Below, in pieces: positions 1 to 8,151 of a DNA stretch of 43,321 bases (position 1 is the first letter of the stretch; every line of letters starts with the position of its first letter). This DNA is from Alistipes sp. Marseille-P5061 (GTDB taxonomy: Bacteria; Bacteroidota; Bacteroidia; Bacteroidales; Rikenellaceae). The notes under the pieces are model-generated. The model ran no database searches. It was not told where the DNA came from and saw only the letters and a list, made by a program, of their open reading frames with translations. Made by a program: the position numbers and the translations under genes. The stretch is taken from the NCBI RefSeq assembly GCF_900290115.1, contig NZ_LT985751.1:35959-79279 (forward strand), written 5' to 3'.

Positions 1-398
1 GGCAGGGGCTTCCCGGGGCTCGGACGGGTTTCCCCGGGGTCGGATGGGTTTTTCCGGGGTCGGACGGCGGGGCGATTTTCCGGCGGCGGGGCGGGTGCGA
101 CGGCTTCTGCGAGGTCTGCGGTGCGTTCGGGCGGCTCTCATTGCGAAAAACCCCGGCTGAAGCCGGGGTGAGGGATGCCGCATGCGGGTTGCGGACCGAA
201 GGGCCGGCATCGGCGCGGGGTGATTCATCGGGCGGGTACGGGCTCCGGTTGGCTCCCGGGCCTGTTCCCGGCTCCGTGGGGACCGATTCGGGCCTCTTTC
301 CGAAGCCGGTTCCGATTCCCGGCTCCATCGGGCCCCGGGTTTTGTTCCCGGGTTCTGTCCCCGGGCTCGGGCCCACCGCCTCCCGTTCCGGGCCCTTG
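1..398. other. Gene-free GC-rich spacer
   Basis: No credible gene is seen. The first 120 bases are low-complexity, G-rich on the plus strand, with a recurring CGGGGTCGGACGG-type motif. The rest contains many short CCCGGG-type palindromes. The only functional element I can support is the minus-strand terminator at 146-168. Open frames across this stretch are GC-driven and look like no family. Confidence 0.7.
146..168 (-). terminator. Intrinsic terminator downstream of the acetyltransferase gene
   Basis: Positions 151-158 and 161-168 form a perfect 8 bp GC-rich inverted repeat around a very short loop. Read on the minus strand the stem is followed directly by five T residues (the A run at 146-150). 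It lies about 230 bp past the stop of the minus-strand sugar O-acetyltransferase gene and would end that transcript. Confidence 0.7.
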
Positions 399-962
399 CT
401 ACTTGCGAATCGGGCGGATGACGCGCGCCGGATTGCCCGCCACAATGGTGTCGGCCGGGACGTCGTGCGTGACCACCGAACCGGCCCCCACGATGGCGTT
501 CTCACCGATGGTGACCCCCGGAAGCACCACCGAGCAGGCCCCTATCCAGGCGTTGCGGCGGATGAGAATCGGCCGCCCGTAGACGTTGTGGCGCAGCTCG
601 GGCTCCTCGGCATGGTTCTCGGTGATGAGGTTGACGTTGGGGCCGATGAAGACCCCCTCCTCAAGGGTGATGCCGCCGCGGTCCATGAAGGTGCAGCCGT
701 TGTTGACGAAGACGCCCCGGCCGAAGCGGATGAACTGTCCGAAGTCGGTGTGGAACGGGGGAACGACCCATACCGAGTCGTCGAGTTGCTGGCCGGTCAG
801 CTCGCTCAGGGCGGCGCGCACCTCGGCGGGGGTGCGGTAGGAGGAGTTGAGTTCGCCGGTGATGCGCATGCCGCGCAGCAGCGCCTCGTAGAGGCGGGGA
901 TATTCGGGGTCGCTGTCGAGGATGAGCTCGCCCGCTTTCATGCGTTCGAAGATGTCTGCCAT
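399..962 (-). CDS. Sugar O-acetyltransferase (Maa/NodL/LacA type)
   Basis: This 187 aa protein belongs to the left-handed beta-helix (hexapeptide repeat) O-acetyltransferases that move acetyl from acetyl-CoA to a sugar hydroxyl in the cytoplasm. An N-terminal helical Mac-type domain (about residues 5-55) precedes the hexapeptide coil (about 65-180), with the usual VFIGPNV, AWIGACSVVLPGVTIG and AIVGAGSVV turns. His117 in TENHAEEPELR sits where the catalytic histidine of maltose and galactoside acetyltransferases lies. The closing AGNPARVI motif is diagnostic. Length is normal for the family. It is single-gene: a minus-strand -7 element lies 35 bp upstream and a terminator lies downstream. The acceptor sugar cannot be told from sequence. 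Confidence 0.92.
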   Translation of the reverse strand: MADIFERMKAGELILDSDPEYPRLYEALLRGMRITGELNSSYRTPAEVRAALSELTGQQLDDSVWVVPPFHTDFGQFIRFGRGVFVNNGCTFMDRGGITLEEGVFIGPNVNLITENHAEEPELRHNVYGRPILIRRNAWIGACSVVLPGVTIGENAIVGAGSVVTHDVPADTIVAGNPARVIRPIRK

Positions 963-996
963 GGTATTCGGATGTCGGGCGATGGGTCCGACGGTG

Positions 997-1004
997 CAAA
1001 GATA
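997..1004 (-). promoter_or_regulatory. Bacteroidetes -7 element (TATCTTTG) for the acetyltransferase
   Basis: Read on the minus strand this is TATCTTTG, matching the Bacteroidetes TAnnTTTG -7 consensus, 35 bp before the ATG of the acetyltransferase gene. No good TTTG -33 element is visible at the expected 19-21 bp, so only half of the promoter is supported. Confidence 0.55.
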
Positions 1005-1339
1005 GCGCTTTGTGCGCTGCGGGGGATGACCGGAATTCCGGTTTGTGCAACCCCGATTCCGGCAGGGGCGATGGCGGGGAGCGGGACGGAGCTGCGGGGA
1101 AAGGAGCGGGGGGAGGCGGAGCGGCCGTGCGTGACTCTTTTATAATAAGGAGCCAGGGGGGGAGTGGATGGAGCCGGGGTGGCGGATGGACCCGGGGAAG
1201 CGGAAGGGGTTGTTCCGCCCCGGCCTTGGGCGTTCGGAATAGCGGACGGAGAAGGCGGGTAGGATTCGGGCTGCGGCGGCCCTTTTCCGGCGGGTTGGCG
1301 CGGGCGTCCTCCTCGCTCGGAGCGGCGGATGGCGGAGGT

Positions 1340-1619
1340 GAAAACCGGGTGCGGGGTCGACTTTTTGCGGCGGGCGGCGCGGGAGCCCTCCTCGTTCGGG
1401 GCAGCGGGTTGGTGCGGGCGCTCCCCTCGTTCGGAGCAGCGGGCGAAGAAGAAGAAAACCGAGTGCGAGGTCGACCTGTCGCGGCGGAGGTGGGCGGTGG
1501 TGTGGGCTCCGGGCATGCGGCGGGTCCTTTTGCGGCAGGCGGAGGCGGCGAAAACCGGGTGCGGGGTTGACTTTTTGCGGCGGGCGGCGCGGGAGCCCTC
1601 CTCGTTCGGAGCGGCGGGT
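1340..1619. repeat. Direct repeats of 70 bp, two good copies and one degenerate
   Basis: Positions 1340-1409 and 1550-1619 are nearly identical 70 bp segments, each starting GAAAACCGGGTGCGGGGT, with only a few substitutions and 210 bp between their starts. A third shorter, diverged copy starts at 1454. The unit carries no recognisable IS or REP feature. Confidence 0.8.
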
Positions 1620-1713
1620 GGAGAAGGCGGGTAGTACTCGGGTCTGCGGCGGTCCTTTTCCAGTGCGGCGCCGGCTTCGGGTCTGCGGCGGCCCTTTCGG
1701 GGCGGTGCGGGCG

Positions 1714-1749
1714 CTCCCCTCGCTCCCCTCGCTTCCCTCGCTCAGAGCA
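1714..1749. repeat. 9 bp tandem repeats running into a stop codon
   Basis: Four consecutive 9-mers, CTCCCCTCG, CTCCCCTCG, CTTCCCTCG and CTCAGAGCA, run along the plus strand. The last contains the TGA stop (1742-1744) of the minus-strand amidohydrolase, so the array looks like a slippage product of the end of that gene. Confidence 0.7.
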
Positions 1750-2890
1750 GCGGGCGGAGGCGGGCGGAGGGGCCCAGACGCATCGAGGCGTAGTCGATGC
1801 CCGAAAGCAGGCAGAGCCCCGGCCGTTTGCCCGGCTCGACGCTCCCCAGCTCCTGCTCCATCCCCAGCGCGCGGGCGCCGTGGAGCGTGGCCCAGGCGAT
1901 GAGCTCCCCGAGCGGTACCTCCTCCAGCTGCCGCATCTCCTCGAAGAGCGACATGGCGGGGTTCGAGGCCGGCGAGTCGGTACCCAGGCAGATGAGGGCG
2001 CCGTTGCGCCGCAGCAGCTCGACGGGCGGGCGAAGCCCCGAGATGTGGCGGTTCGAGGTGGGGCAGAGGCACCAGTAGAGCGGTGCGGTGAAGTGTTCGC
2101 GCAGCTGGTCGATATCCTCCTGCGTCGTGCAGGTGGCGTGGACCAGCAGCAGCGAGCGGTCGCGGGGCGTCTGCTCGACCAGCCGGCGCGTCGGCGAGCC
2201 GTAGTGGAGGAAGTCGCACGAAAGCCCCTCGCTGCGGTACCACTCCCACAGCCCGCCCTTCCCGCGGAAGAGCTCCTTCTCGTCGGGCGTCTCGAGGTAG
2301 TGGAGCGAGAGGGGCGCGTCGCCCTCGCGGGCAAGCGCCGCGAAGGGGGCCTCCTGCACGGCGTAGAGCGAGTGGGGCGTGGGCGAGGTGTCGGGCTCGG
2401 CGAGCAGCGGCGCGAGGTGCTCCGTGGTGCTGCTCCGCAGTCCGAAGAGCTCGGCGAAGGTGTGGTAGCGCAGTGCGCTTTGCCGCTTGGTGGCGAACGA
2501 GGTCATCCCGTTGGAGGTGTCGCCCACGGCACGGATGCCGCGGCTGCGCATGGCGGCGTCGATGCGGTCGGCTGCGCGGTGGCGCTCCTCACCGCTCACG
2601 GCGTGGCGGTGGGCCCGCAGCGCGCGGATGAAGCCCCGGAAGCCGCACCCCGCGGGAATCATCCCCGCCAGGTGCGCCAGTTCGAGGTGGCAGTGGGCGT
2701 TGACCAGCCCCGGGAGGAGCACTCCGCCGTAGAACTCCACGCCGGCCAGACGGTCGGGCTCGGCGCACTGCTCCACGCCGAGGATGCGCCCCCCGGCGTC
2801 GATGCTCACCAGCGGGTGGCGCAGAAAGCCTCCCGGCTGCCAGAGCAGGTTAGAGGCTATCCGCCGGATGGGCTGCGCGGAAGAATTCAT
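1742..2890 (-). CDS. Amidohydrolase, probable aminodeoxyfutalosine deaminase
   Basis: This 382 aa enzyme is a metal-dependent hydrolase of the TrzA/SAH-deaminase-like amidohydrolase superfamily. All expected metal ligands are visible: His66 and His68 in NAHCHLEL, His197 in LSLHYLE, His251 in LLVHATC, and Asp305 in LGTDSPASNP; CPTSNRHI (276-283) is also typical. The family deaminates purine-like substrates, and the aminofutalosine deaminase of the futalosine menaquinone route belongs to it. An mqnA gene 13 kb away makes that role likely, but substrate is inferred. I chose ATG 2890 because the protein aligns with the family from there; upstream codons in the same frame belong to the overlapping DUF4296 gene. 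The first 41 bp overlap that gene, suggesting translational coupling. Confidence 0.8.
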   Translation of the reverse strand: MNSSAQPIRRIASNLLWQPGGFLRHPLVSIDAGGRILGVEQCAEPDRLAGVEFYGGVLLPGLVNAHCHLELAHLAGMIPAGCGFRGFIRALRAHRHAVSGEERHRAADRIDAAMRSRGIRAVGDTSNGMTSFATKRQSALRYHTFAELFGLRSSTTEHLAPLLAEPDTSPTPHSLYAVQEAPFAALAREGDAPLSLHYLETPDEKELFRGKGGLWEWYRSEGLSCDFLHYGSPTRRLVEQTPRDRSLLLVHATCTTQEDIDQLREHFTAPLYWCLCPTSNRHISGLRPPVELLRRNGALICLGTDSPASNPAMSLFEEMRQLEEVPLGELIAWATLHGARALGMEQELGSVEPGKRPGLCLLSGIDYASMRLGPSARLRPLL

Positions 2891-3677
2891 CGGCGAAGAT
2901 GCGGATGTCGAGTTGGCGGATGTAGAGGCTCTCGACGGCCTGCGCCGTCGGGGGCGTGTAGTCGATGCGCAGGTCGCGCATGGTGACGGAGGGGCGCCCG
3001 GCCGCCTCGCGCGGCAGGAAGAGGTTGAGGTGCAGCCTGCGCGTGGTGCTGTCGGTGGTGAAGTGGCGCGAGAAGCGCTCCTCCTTGCCGCGGCGCAGCG
3101 TGAAGGTGTAGCCCCCCGTGCGGCTGCCGTCGCGGCGCTCAAGCCACGCCGAGCCCCGCAGTCCGGGGTTGCGGTCGAGCGAGTCGACCGTATAGCAGAC
3201 CGAGAGGTCGTATTCGCCCGCAAGGAGGGTGTCGAGGCGGACGTGGAGCCGCGCCGTGTCGCGCAGCGTGCGCACGCGCACCAGCGAGTCGGTGTAGACG
3301 CGCCGCGTGAAGGTGCGCCGCGCCACGTTGTCGATGGTGTCGAGGATGGAGACCTCGTGCTCGTAGCGCTTGCCCTCCTCCTCGAGTATGCGGATGGACT
3401 CCTCGACCACGTCGCCCAGGCGGGCGCTCTTGCGCTTCGAGAAGTTGCCGATGGTGTACTGCACGTCCTCGGTCGTGTAGCCGTAGCGGGCGAAAATCGG
3501 CTCGTAAATCTCGAGCGAATCGAGGCGGAGCCGCTCCGTGGTGATGTAGGCGTTGGTCAGGAAGGCGTCGTGGAAAATCAGCGCCAGCTCATCGTCGGGG
3601 ATGATTTTGTGGCGCGTGCAGGCTCCGGCCATCAGGCCGAGCAGCAGCAGCGCCGCCAGTCGGATGCGGTATTTCAT
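2850..3677 (-). CDS. DUF4296 domain lipoprotein
   Basis: A 275 aa exported lipoprotein: a basic start, hydrophobic stretch and lipobox LMAGAC with Cys20. The segment after it (IIPDDELALIFHDAFLTNAYI) is the recognisable DUF4296 core, a Bacteroidota-specific family of unknown function. The C-terminal half (about 140-275) is beta-rich and not assigned. It starts in an ATGA overlap with the permease gene (3674-3677), and its own end overlaps the amidohydrolase start by 41 bp. In Bacteroidota this family is often found beside the LolE-like permease, so an envelope role is possible but unproven. Confidence 0.85.
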   Translation of the reverse strand: MKYRIRLAALLLLGLMAGACTRHKIIPDDELALIFHDAFLTNAYITTERLRLDSLEIYEPIFARYGYTTEDVQYTIGNFSKRKSARLGDVVEESIRILEEEGKRYEHEVSILDTIDNVARRTFTRRVYTDSLVRVRTLRDTARLHVRLDTLLAGEYDLSVCYTVDSLDRNPGLRGSAWLERRDGSRTGGYTFTLRRGKEERFSRHFTTDSTTRRLHLNLFLPREAAGRPSVTMRDLRIDYTPPTAQAVESLYIRQLDIRIFADEFFRAAHPADSL

Positions 3678-4885
3678 GGTTCGGTACGTTTTATCATGCT
3701 GCGCACGGTGAGGTGCGTGATGAGCCCCGCCACAAGGGTGAAGGCCACGGCGACGGCCGCCAGGTCCGTCCAGCGGAACTCGACCGGGTAGCTCTGCATC
3801 AGGAAGCTCTCGGCCGGGATGCGGATGAGGCCGTAGTGCTGCTGGAGCAGCGTCGCGCCCACGCCCAACACCACGCCCAGCAGCGCCCCCGCGCCGCTGA
3901 TGAGGGCCCCCTCGGCGCTGAAGAGCCTCCGCAGGAAGGAGGTGTCGGCCCCCAGCGCACGGAGCGTCGCGGCGTCGTCGCGCTTCTCGACGATGAGCAT
4001 CGCCAGCGCCCCGACAATCGAGAAGGAGGCGATGACGAGCACCAGCAGCGAGATGAAGAAGATGCCCCACTTCTCGTAGCGCATGATGCGGTAGAGCGAG
4101 GCCTGCATCTCGGCCCGCGTGCGGAGCCGGAAGTCGTCGCCCGCGATGCGGGCCACGCGGGCGGCCACCTGTTCGGCATCGGCCCCGGGCGCGGTGCGCA
4201 GCAGCAGCGCCGAGGCGCGGCCCGGGTAGTTGAACAACTCCTGCGCCATGTGCAGCGAGCCGAGCACGTAGCGCCGCTCGGTTTCGAGGTCGAGGACGTA
4301 GACGCCCCCCACCGGCTCGCGCTGCCGCGTGTAGCTGTCGAGCGGCAGCAGCGTCGAGAAGGAGCTCCGCCGCAGGGCGTAGAGCGTCACCTCGGCGTCG
4401 GCCAGCGTGCGGATGCCCAGCGTGTAGGCCATCGTCTGGCCGATGACGAGCCGTTCGAGCTCGCCCACGTGCAGCCGTGCGTCGCCCCCCGCCACGATGC
4501 TGTCGAGCGGCAGCACCTTCGCGTAGGCGTCGTCGGCCCCCCGCAGCGTGGCCACCGCCTGGCGGCCGTGGCGCTCGAGCAGCAGGTTCTGCTCGAGGAT
4601 GAACGAGAGGGCCTCGACCCCCGGCGCGGCGGCCAGCGCCGCCGTGTCGAGCCTCGCCGTTTCGAAGGTCATCCCCGCGGCGGGCGTGAGCGTCAGGTCG
4701 GCGTCGAAGGCCCCGCCCATCTGCCGGATGAGGCTCTCGAAGCCGTTGAAGACCGAGAGCAGGATGAGCATCGCCGCCACGGGCATGGCCACGGCCACGA
4801 CGCTCAGCCCCGCGATGAGGTTGATGACCGAGTGGGACTTGGGCGCGAAGAGGTAGCGGCGGGCGATATGGCGGGGCAGGTTCAT
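3674..4885 (-). CDS. FtsX/LolE-like ABC transporter permease
   Basis: A 403 aa inner-membrane permease of the MacB/FtsX/LolCE type. One N-terminal membrane segment (about 22-46, HSVINLIAGLSVVAVAMPVA) is followed by a periplasmic domain (about 50-270) and three C-terminal segments (about 275-300, 325-350, 370-392). The start MNLPRHIARRYLFAPKSHS is typical of LolE homologues. Such permeases use an ATPase encoded elsewhere to release lipoproteins from the inner membrane. No ATPase gene is adjacent. It follows rbfA by 34 bp and overlaps the DUF4296 gene by ATGA, so it is mid-operon. LolC/E versus another FtsX-like exporter cannot be decided here. Confidence 0.87.
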   Translation of the reverse strand: MNLPRHIARRYLFAPKSHSVINLIAGLSVVAVAMPVAAMLILLSVFNGFESLIRQMGGAFDADLTLTPAAGMTFETARLDTAALAAAPGVEALSFILEQNLLLERHGRQAVATLRGADDAYAKVLPLDSIVAGGDARLHVGELERLVIGQTMAYTLGIRTLADAEVTLYALRRSSFSTLLPLDSYTRQREPVGGVYVLDLETERRYVLGSLHMAQELFNYPGRASALLLRTAPGADAEQVAARVARIAGDDFRLRTRAEMQASLYRIMRYEKWGIFFISLLVLVIASFSIVGALAMLIVEKRDDAATLRALGADTSFLRRLFSAEGALISGAGALLGVVLGVGATLLQQHYGLIRIPAESFLMQSYPVEFRWTDLAAVAVAFTLVAGLITHLTVRSMIKRTEP

Positions 4886-4919
4886 GCGGCGGCGAGGGGT
4901 GCGATGCGGAGCGGTCGGG

Positions 4920-5258
4920 TCAGTGTTTGAGCGCCTCCTCGATGTGCTCGATGTATTCGAGCGAGTCGTCGAGGAAGAACTGCAGTTCGGGGACGTTCTT
5001 CAGCTGGTTGCGGATGCGCTGGCCCAGCGCCCGGCGCACGAACCAGTTCTCGTGCTCGAGACGCTCCATGAGCTCGCGGCTCTTCTCGAAGGGGAAGACG
5101 CTCACGTAGATTTTGGCGTAGCTGAAGTCGGGCGAGACGCGCACCGCCGTGACGGTGACGAGCAGCCCGCGGACCAGCGCGGCCCCCTCCTTCTGGAAGA
5201 TATCGGCGATGTCCTTCTGAATCTGACGGGCGATTTTCTGCTGACGGGTCGTTTCCAT
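4920..5258 (-). CDS. rbfA: Ribosome-binding factor A
   Basis: A 112 aa protein matching RbfA, a KH-like cold-shock factor that binds the 30S subunit and helps mature the 5' end of 16S rRNA. The family pattern is clear: an N-terminal helix with KIARQIQKDIADIFQ, the strand ALVRGLLVTVTAVRVSPDF, AKIYVSVFP, and the helix plus strand RIRNQLKNVPELQFFLDDS. Length is standard. It starts 4 bp after the stop of the outer-membrane barrel gene and precedes the LolE-like permease, an order common in Bacteroidota. Confidence 0.95.
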   Translation of the reverse strand: METTRQQKIARQIQKDIADIFQKEGAALVRGLLVTVTAVRVSPDFSYAKIYVSVFPFEKSRELMERLEHENWFVRRALGQRIRNQLKNVPELQFFLDDSLEYIEHIEEALKH

Positions 5259-5262
5259 GGTG

Positions 5263-6075
5263 TTATCTGTTTTTCTTGTCGTAACTGAATTCGACGCCGG
5301 CCTTCTCGCGTTTGCGGCGCGGCGTGTTCCACGAGTCGAAGCCCTCCTTGTTGAAGCGGTAGCTCAGGCCGATGCTGATGTTGAGGTTGTCCATCGGCGA
5401 GCGCAGCGGCGTGGCCCAGAAGGGGTTCTCGGCGCCGTCGGTGGTGTTGTCCGCATACTTGTTGCGGTTGCGCACGATGTCCGAGTAGCCGAAGTAGTAG
5501 CGGGCCCGCAGGTTGAGCTCGAAGCGGCGGATGAGGATGGCGATGCCGGCGCCGCCGGCCAGGCCGTAGCCCCAGCGGTTGTCGCGCTCGACCTTGAAGG
5601 GGTAGTCGCCCCGCCAGTCGGGGCGCCCGGCGTCGCGCAGCACCTCGTCCTCGTAGGTCGACGAGATGTTGTAGGAGAAGGTGGCCGCCGCCTCGAGGTA
5701 GAGCCTTACGCGGTGCTTGAAGAGGTAGGCGTGGGGCTGCCAGACGATGGGCAGCACTACCGAGTTGACGCGACGCGTGTAGTACCTGTAGTCCTTCTTG
5801 TCCTCGACCTGCGAGGCGTTGAGGGCGAACGAGAAGCCCTGCTGGAGGAACTCCAGGTCGGCGCCGAAGCCCCCCACGAAGCGCTGCTTGCCGTAGTGGC
5901 GCCACGTCAGGCCGGCGCTGTACATGCCCCACACGCCGCGCGTCTCCTGCGTGGGCTGGAAACGGGCGCTGCCCATGCCGTAGCCCACGACGAAGCCCAG
6001 CGTGTGCTGCGCCCGCGCGCTTGCGCAGCCCAGCAGGGCCGCGGTCAGTAGTCCGATGATTGCAAATCGTTTCAT
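5263..6075 (-). CDS. Outer-membrane beta-barrel protein (PorT-like family)
   Basis: A 270 aa protein with a cleavable signal peptide (about residues 1-22, cleavage likely after ARA). Alternating amphipathic strands with aromatic residues follow, for example HTLGFVVGYG, MYSAGLTWRHYG and LRARYYFGYSD, ending in a strand containing ISIGLSYRF. This is the pattern of the small outer-membrane barrels grouped under PorT/OMP_b-brl in Bacteroidota. After that strand there is a charged tail (about 245-270). It lies 24 bp after the Ig-like lipoprotein and 4 bp before rbfA. Specific function is unknown. Confidence 0.82.
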   Translation of the reverse strand: MKRFAIIGLLTAALLGCASARAQHTLGFVVGYGMGSARFQPTQETRGVWGMYSAGLTWRHYGKQRFVGGFGADLEFLQQGFSFALNASQVEDKKDYRYYTRRVNSVVLPIVWQPHAYLFKHRVRLYLEAAATFSYNISSTYEDEVLRDAGRPDWRGDYPFKVERDNRWGYGLAGGAGIAILIRRFELNLRARYYFGYSDIVRNRNKYADNTTDGAENPFWATPLRSPMDNLNISIGLSYRFNKEGFDSWNTPRRKREKAGVEFSYDKKNR

Positions 6076-6099
6076 TGGGTCTCTCTCTGCGGGGGCGCG

Positions 6100-8151
6100 T
6101 CAGCGCATGAACATGCCGCCCGTGGTATTCATGGTGTTGTTGAAGCGCTCCTGGTTGGCCTGGCGCTCCTGCATCTCGCGCTCGCGGCGCCCCTTGTCGC
6201 CCTCCTTGGCCAGCTTCTCGGCCTCGCGGCGCAGACGCTGCTCCTCGCGCTCGTCGAGCGTGCGGATGAGCGACTCCATCGTCACGGGGGCGAATATCCG
6301 CGACATGTCCATCGTGAACTCCATCTCCCAGTTGGCCTTGGTGGTGAAGGTGTCCTCCCCGTCGTCGTTGGCGTAGAGCTCCGTGCGCTCGGGCTGGCGC
6401 CGCTCGACAAGGTTGCCCGCATCCCACTTGCCGTTGCCGTTCCTGTCCTCGATGACGCGGAAGCGGATGTCGCCCGCCGGCACGTAGTTGAACTGGCAGA
6501 GGCCGCTGCTCAGGTCGCGCCGCTCCTGCTTGAGCTTGCCGCCGCCGTCGAGCATCTGGATGATGTAGCGCGTCCCGTCGTCGGGCGCCACGACGTTGAT
6601 TTTCACCGTCGAGAACTTCTCGGGGTCCATCGTCGCGCGCGACTCCACGATGGAGTCGTTCGAGAAGCCGGCGATGTCGGTGATGGCCCCCGCGGGGATG
6701 GTGAGCGTATACTTCGAGGCGGGAACCCACTCGGTGCGGATGTGCCAGCGGCGCAGCTGCGCCGTGTCGCGCACGATGCGCAGCGGCACCTCCTCGTGGG
6801 TGCTGTCGGGGTAGTCGCGCGTGAGCACCAGCGAGGCCGAGTCGAGCCGCGCCAGCGGGTAGTCGAAGTCGACGACGAGGTCCTCTTCGGGGTTGATTTC
6901 GCCCGAGGTGACGAACTTCCAGGCGAAGGGGTTCTTCTCGGCCGGCGGGGTCCACTCCTCGCCCGCCTCCTCGGCCTTGCGCTTCTCGCGTTCGAGCTTC
7001 TCGCGCTCGCGCTCCTCGGCCTTGGTCTCGACGAGGCGCCATGCGAGCTTCAAATCCTCGGTCACCTCCTGCAGCTGGCGGATGGAGTCGTGCTTGAAGT
7101 AGGTGATGGTGCCGCGGATGGTGTCGGGAAGCGACTCGGAGGGCATGTTGAACCACAGCGCCACCGTATCGCGCCCCACGGTCTGGGGGTCGATGATGAC
7201 CCGCTCGTCGGGGATGCTGTCGAAGTGGATGCGCACGATGCGCGGGTGGGCCGAGGCGAAGTAGAGCATCGCCTGGTGCTGGAGCGGACGGGCCGTCTCG
7301 GAGAGCATCTGGCGGCGGAAGGCCACGTCGGTGAACATGCGGAAGTAGAGCTGCGGCTCGGCCGTCACGTAGCGGCGCAGCGAGTCGTACCAGATGGCGA
7401 AGTCGGGCAGCTCGAGCGGGTTCTGCAGCTCCTCGATGAAGCCCACCTGGTCGACTCCGGGTTCGTACATCTGGTTGTCGTTCGTATCCTCGATGGCGTA
7501 GAGCCGGTAGGGGATGGGCTTGAGGTTCTGGGCGATGAAGATGCCGTTGGTCTCGGCCCGGGCGATGACCGAGGGCTTGCGGTTGAAGATGGTCGAGTCG
7601 TACTCGGGGGTCTCGTCCAGCGAGTCGGCCGGGTAGAACCAGATGAAGCTCTTCGACACGGAGTCGGTCTTGTAGCTGTCGGCCGTGTAGCCCGAGAGTA
7701 TCATCGAGTCGATTTCGTCGCCCGTCGAGAAGACGTAGCGCATCGAGTAGAGCGGGTTGTTCTCGTTGTTGTCCTGGATGGCGCTGCCGAAGTTGAGCGC
7801 ATAGGTGGTGTTGGGCTCCAGCGTGTCGCGCAGCTGGATGACCAGCCCGCGTCCGCGCAGCGTCAGCGTCGGCTTCTTCTTCATCTGCGGCGAGGTGAAG
7901 AACTCCTTCTGCTGGTCCTTGATTTGGACGAACTCGTCGAAGCCGATGTAGATTTTCATCCCCTTGGGGACGGTGGGTACGTTGCGCGTGTAGTTGTCGG
8001 GCGTCATGGTGAGGATGACCGGCGGGAGCGTATCCTTGGGGCCGCCCGTGGGGGTCATCATCGTGGCGCAGCGGCTCAGCAGCGTCGAGCCGAAGAGCAG
8101 CAGGACGCCCAGCCGGAGGGCGCGCAGGGTATGTCGGGGCATGGCGTTCAT
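6100..8151 (-). CDS. Ig-like domain lipoprotein (SbsA_Ig-type N-terminal domain)
   Basis: A 683 aa surface or periplasmic lipoprotein. The start has a hydrophobic stretch and Cys28, though the lipobox LLSRC has Arg before the Cys, which is unusual. Then MTPTGGPKDTLPPVI, the signature of a widespread Bacteroidota family with an N-terminal bacterial Ig-like domain (about 35-140). The middle is beta-rich, with a charged helical insert rich in Glu, Arg and Lys (about 370-410). Near 590-605 VIEDRNGNGKWDAGN resembles a calcium-binding DxNxNG loop, and IEDTNDNQMYEPG near 220 is similar. The C-terminus is a charged helix. The first ATG overlaps the upstream stop as ATGA; a second ATG three codons later could also serve. 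Function unknown. Confidence 0.82.
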   Translation of the reverse strand: MNAMPRHTLRALRLGVLLLFGSTLLSRCATMMTPTGGPKDTLPPVILTMTPDNYTRNVPTVPKGMKIYIGFDEFVQIKDQQKEFFTSPQMKKKPTLTLRGRGLVIQLRDTLEPNTTYALNFGSAIQDNNENNPLYSMRYVFSTGDEIDSMILSGYTADSYKTDSVSKSFIWFYPADSLDETPEYDSTIFNRKPSVIARAETNGIFIAQNLKPIPYRLYAIEDTNDNQMYEPGVDQVGFIEELQNPLELPDFAIWYDSLRRYVTAEPQLYFRMFTDVAFRRQMLSETARPLQHQAMLYFASAHPRIVRIHFDSIPDERVIIDPQTVGRDTVALWFNMPSESLPDTIRGTITYFKHDSIRQLQEVTEDLKLAWRLVETKAEEREREKLEREKRKAEEAGEEWTPPAEKNPFAWKFVTSGEINPEEDLVVDFDYPLARLDSASLVLTRDYPDSTHEEVPLRIVRDTAQLRRWHIRTEWVPASKYTLTIPAGAITDIAGFSNDSIVESRATMDPEKFSTVKINVVAPDDGTRYIIQMLDGGGKLKQERRDLSSGLCQFNYVPAGDIRFRVIEDRNGNGKWDAGNLVERRQPERTELYANDDGEDTFTTKANWEMEFTMDMSRIFAPVTMESLIRTLDEREEQRLRREAEKLAKEGDKGRREREMQERQANQERFNNTMNTTGGMFMR

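Larger units (their letters stand above)
963..1741. other. 779 bp gene-free spacer rich in degenerate repeats
   Basis: Apart from the -7 element at 997-1004 this spacer holds no credible gene. It is G-rich on the plus strand and consists largely of direct repeats: two 70 bp copies, a shorter degenerate copy, and 9 bp tandem copies abutting the stop of the amidohydrolase gene. A motif of the type CTCGTTCGGAGCAGCGGG recurs about five times. Long frames cross it in several phases, as expected for GC-rich repeats. Confidence 0.7.

Noticed and set aside
1140..2249. Minus-strand 369-codon frame across the amidohydrolase gene and the repeat spacer
   Set aside because: It is a shadow of the real amidohydrolase frame, continuing through GC-rich repeats; the real frame carries all metal ligands.
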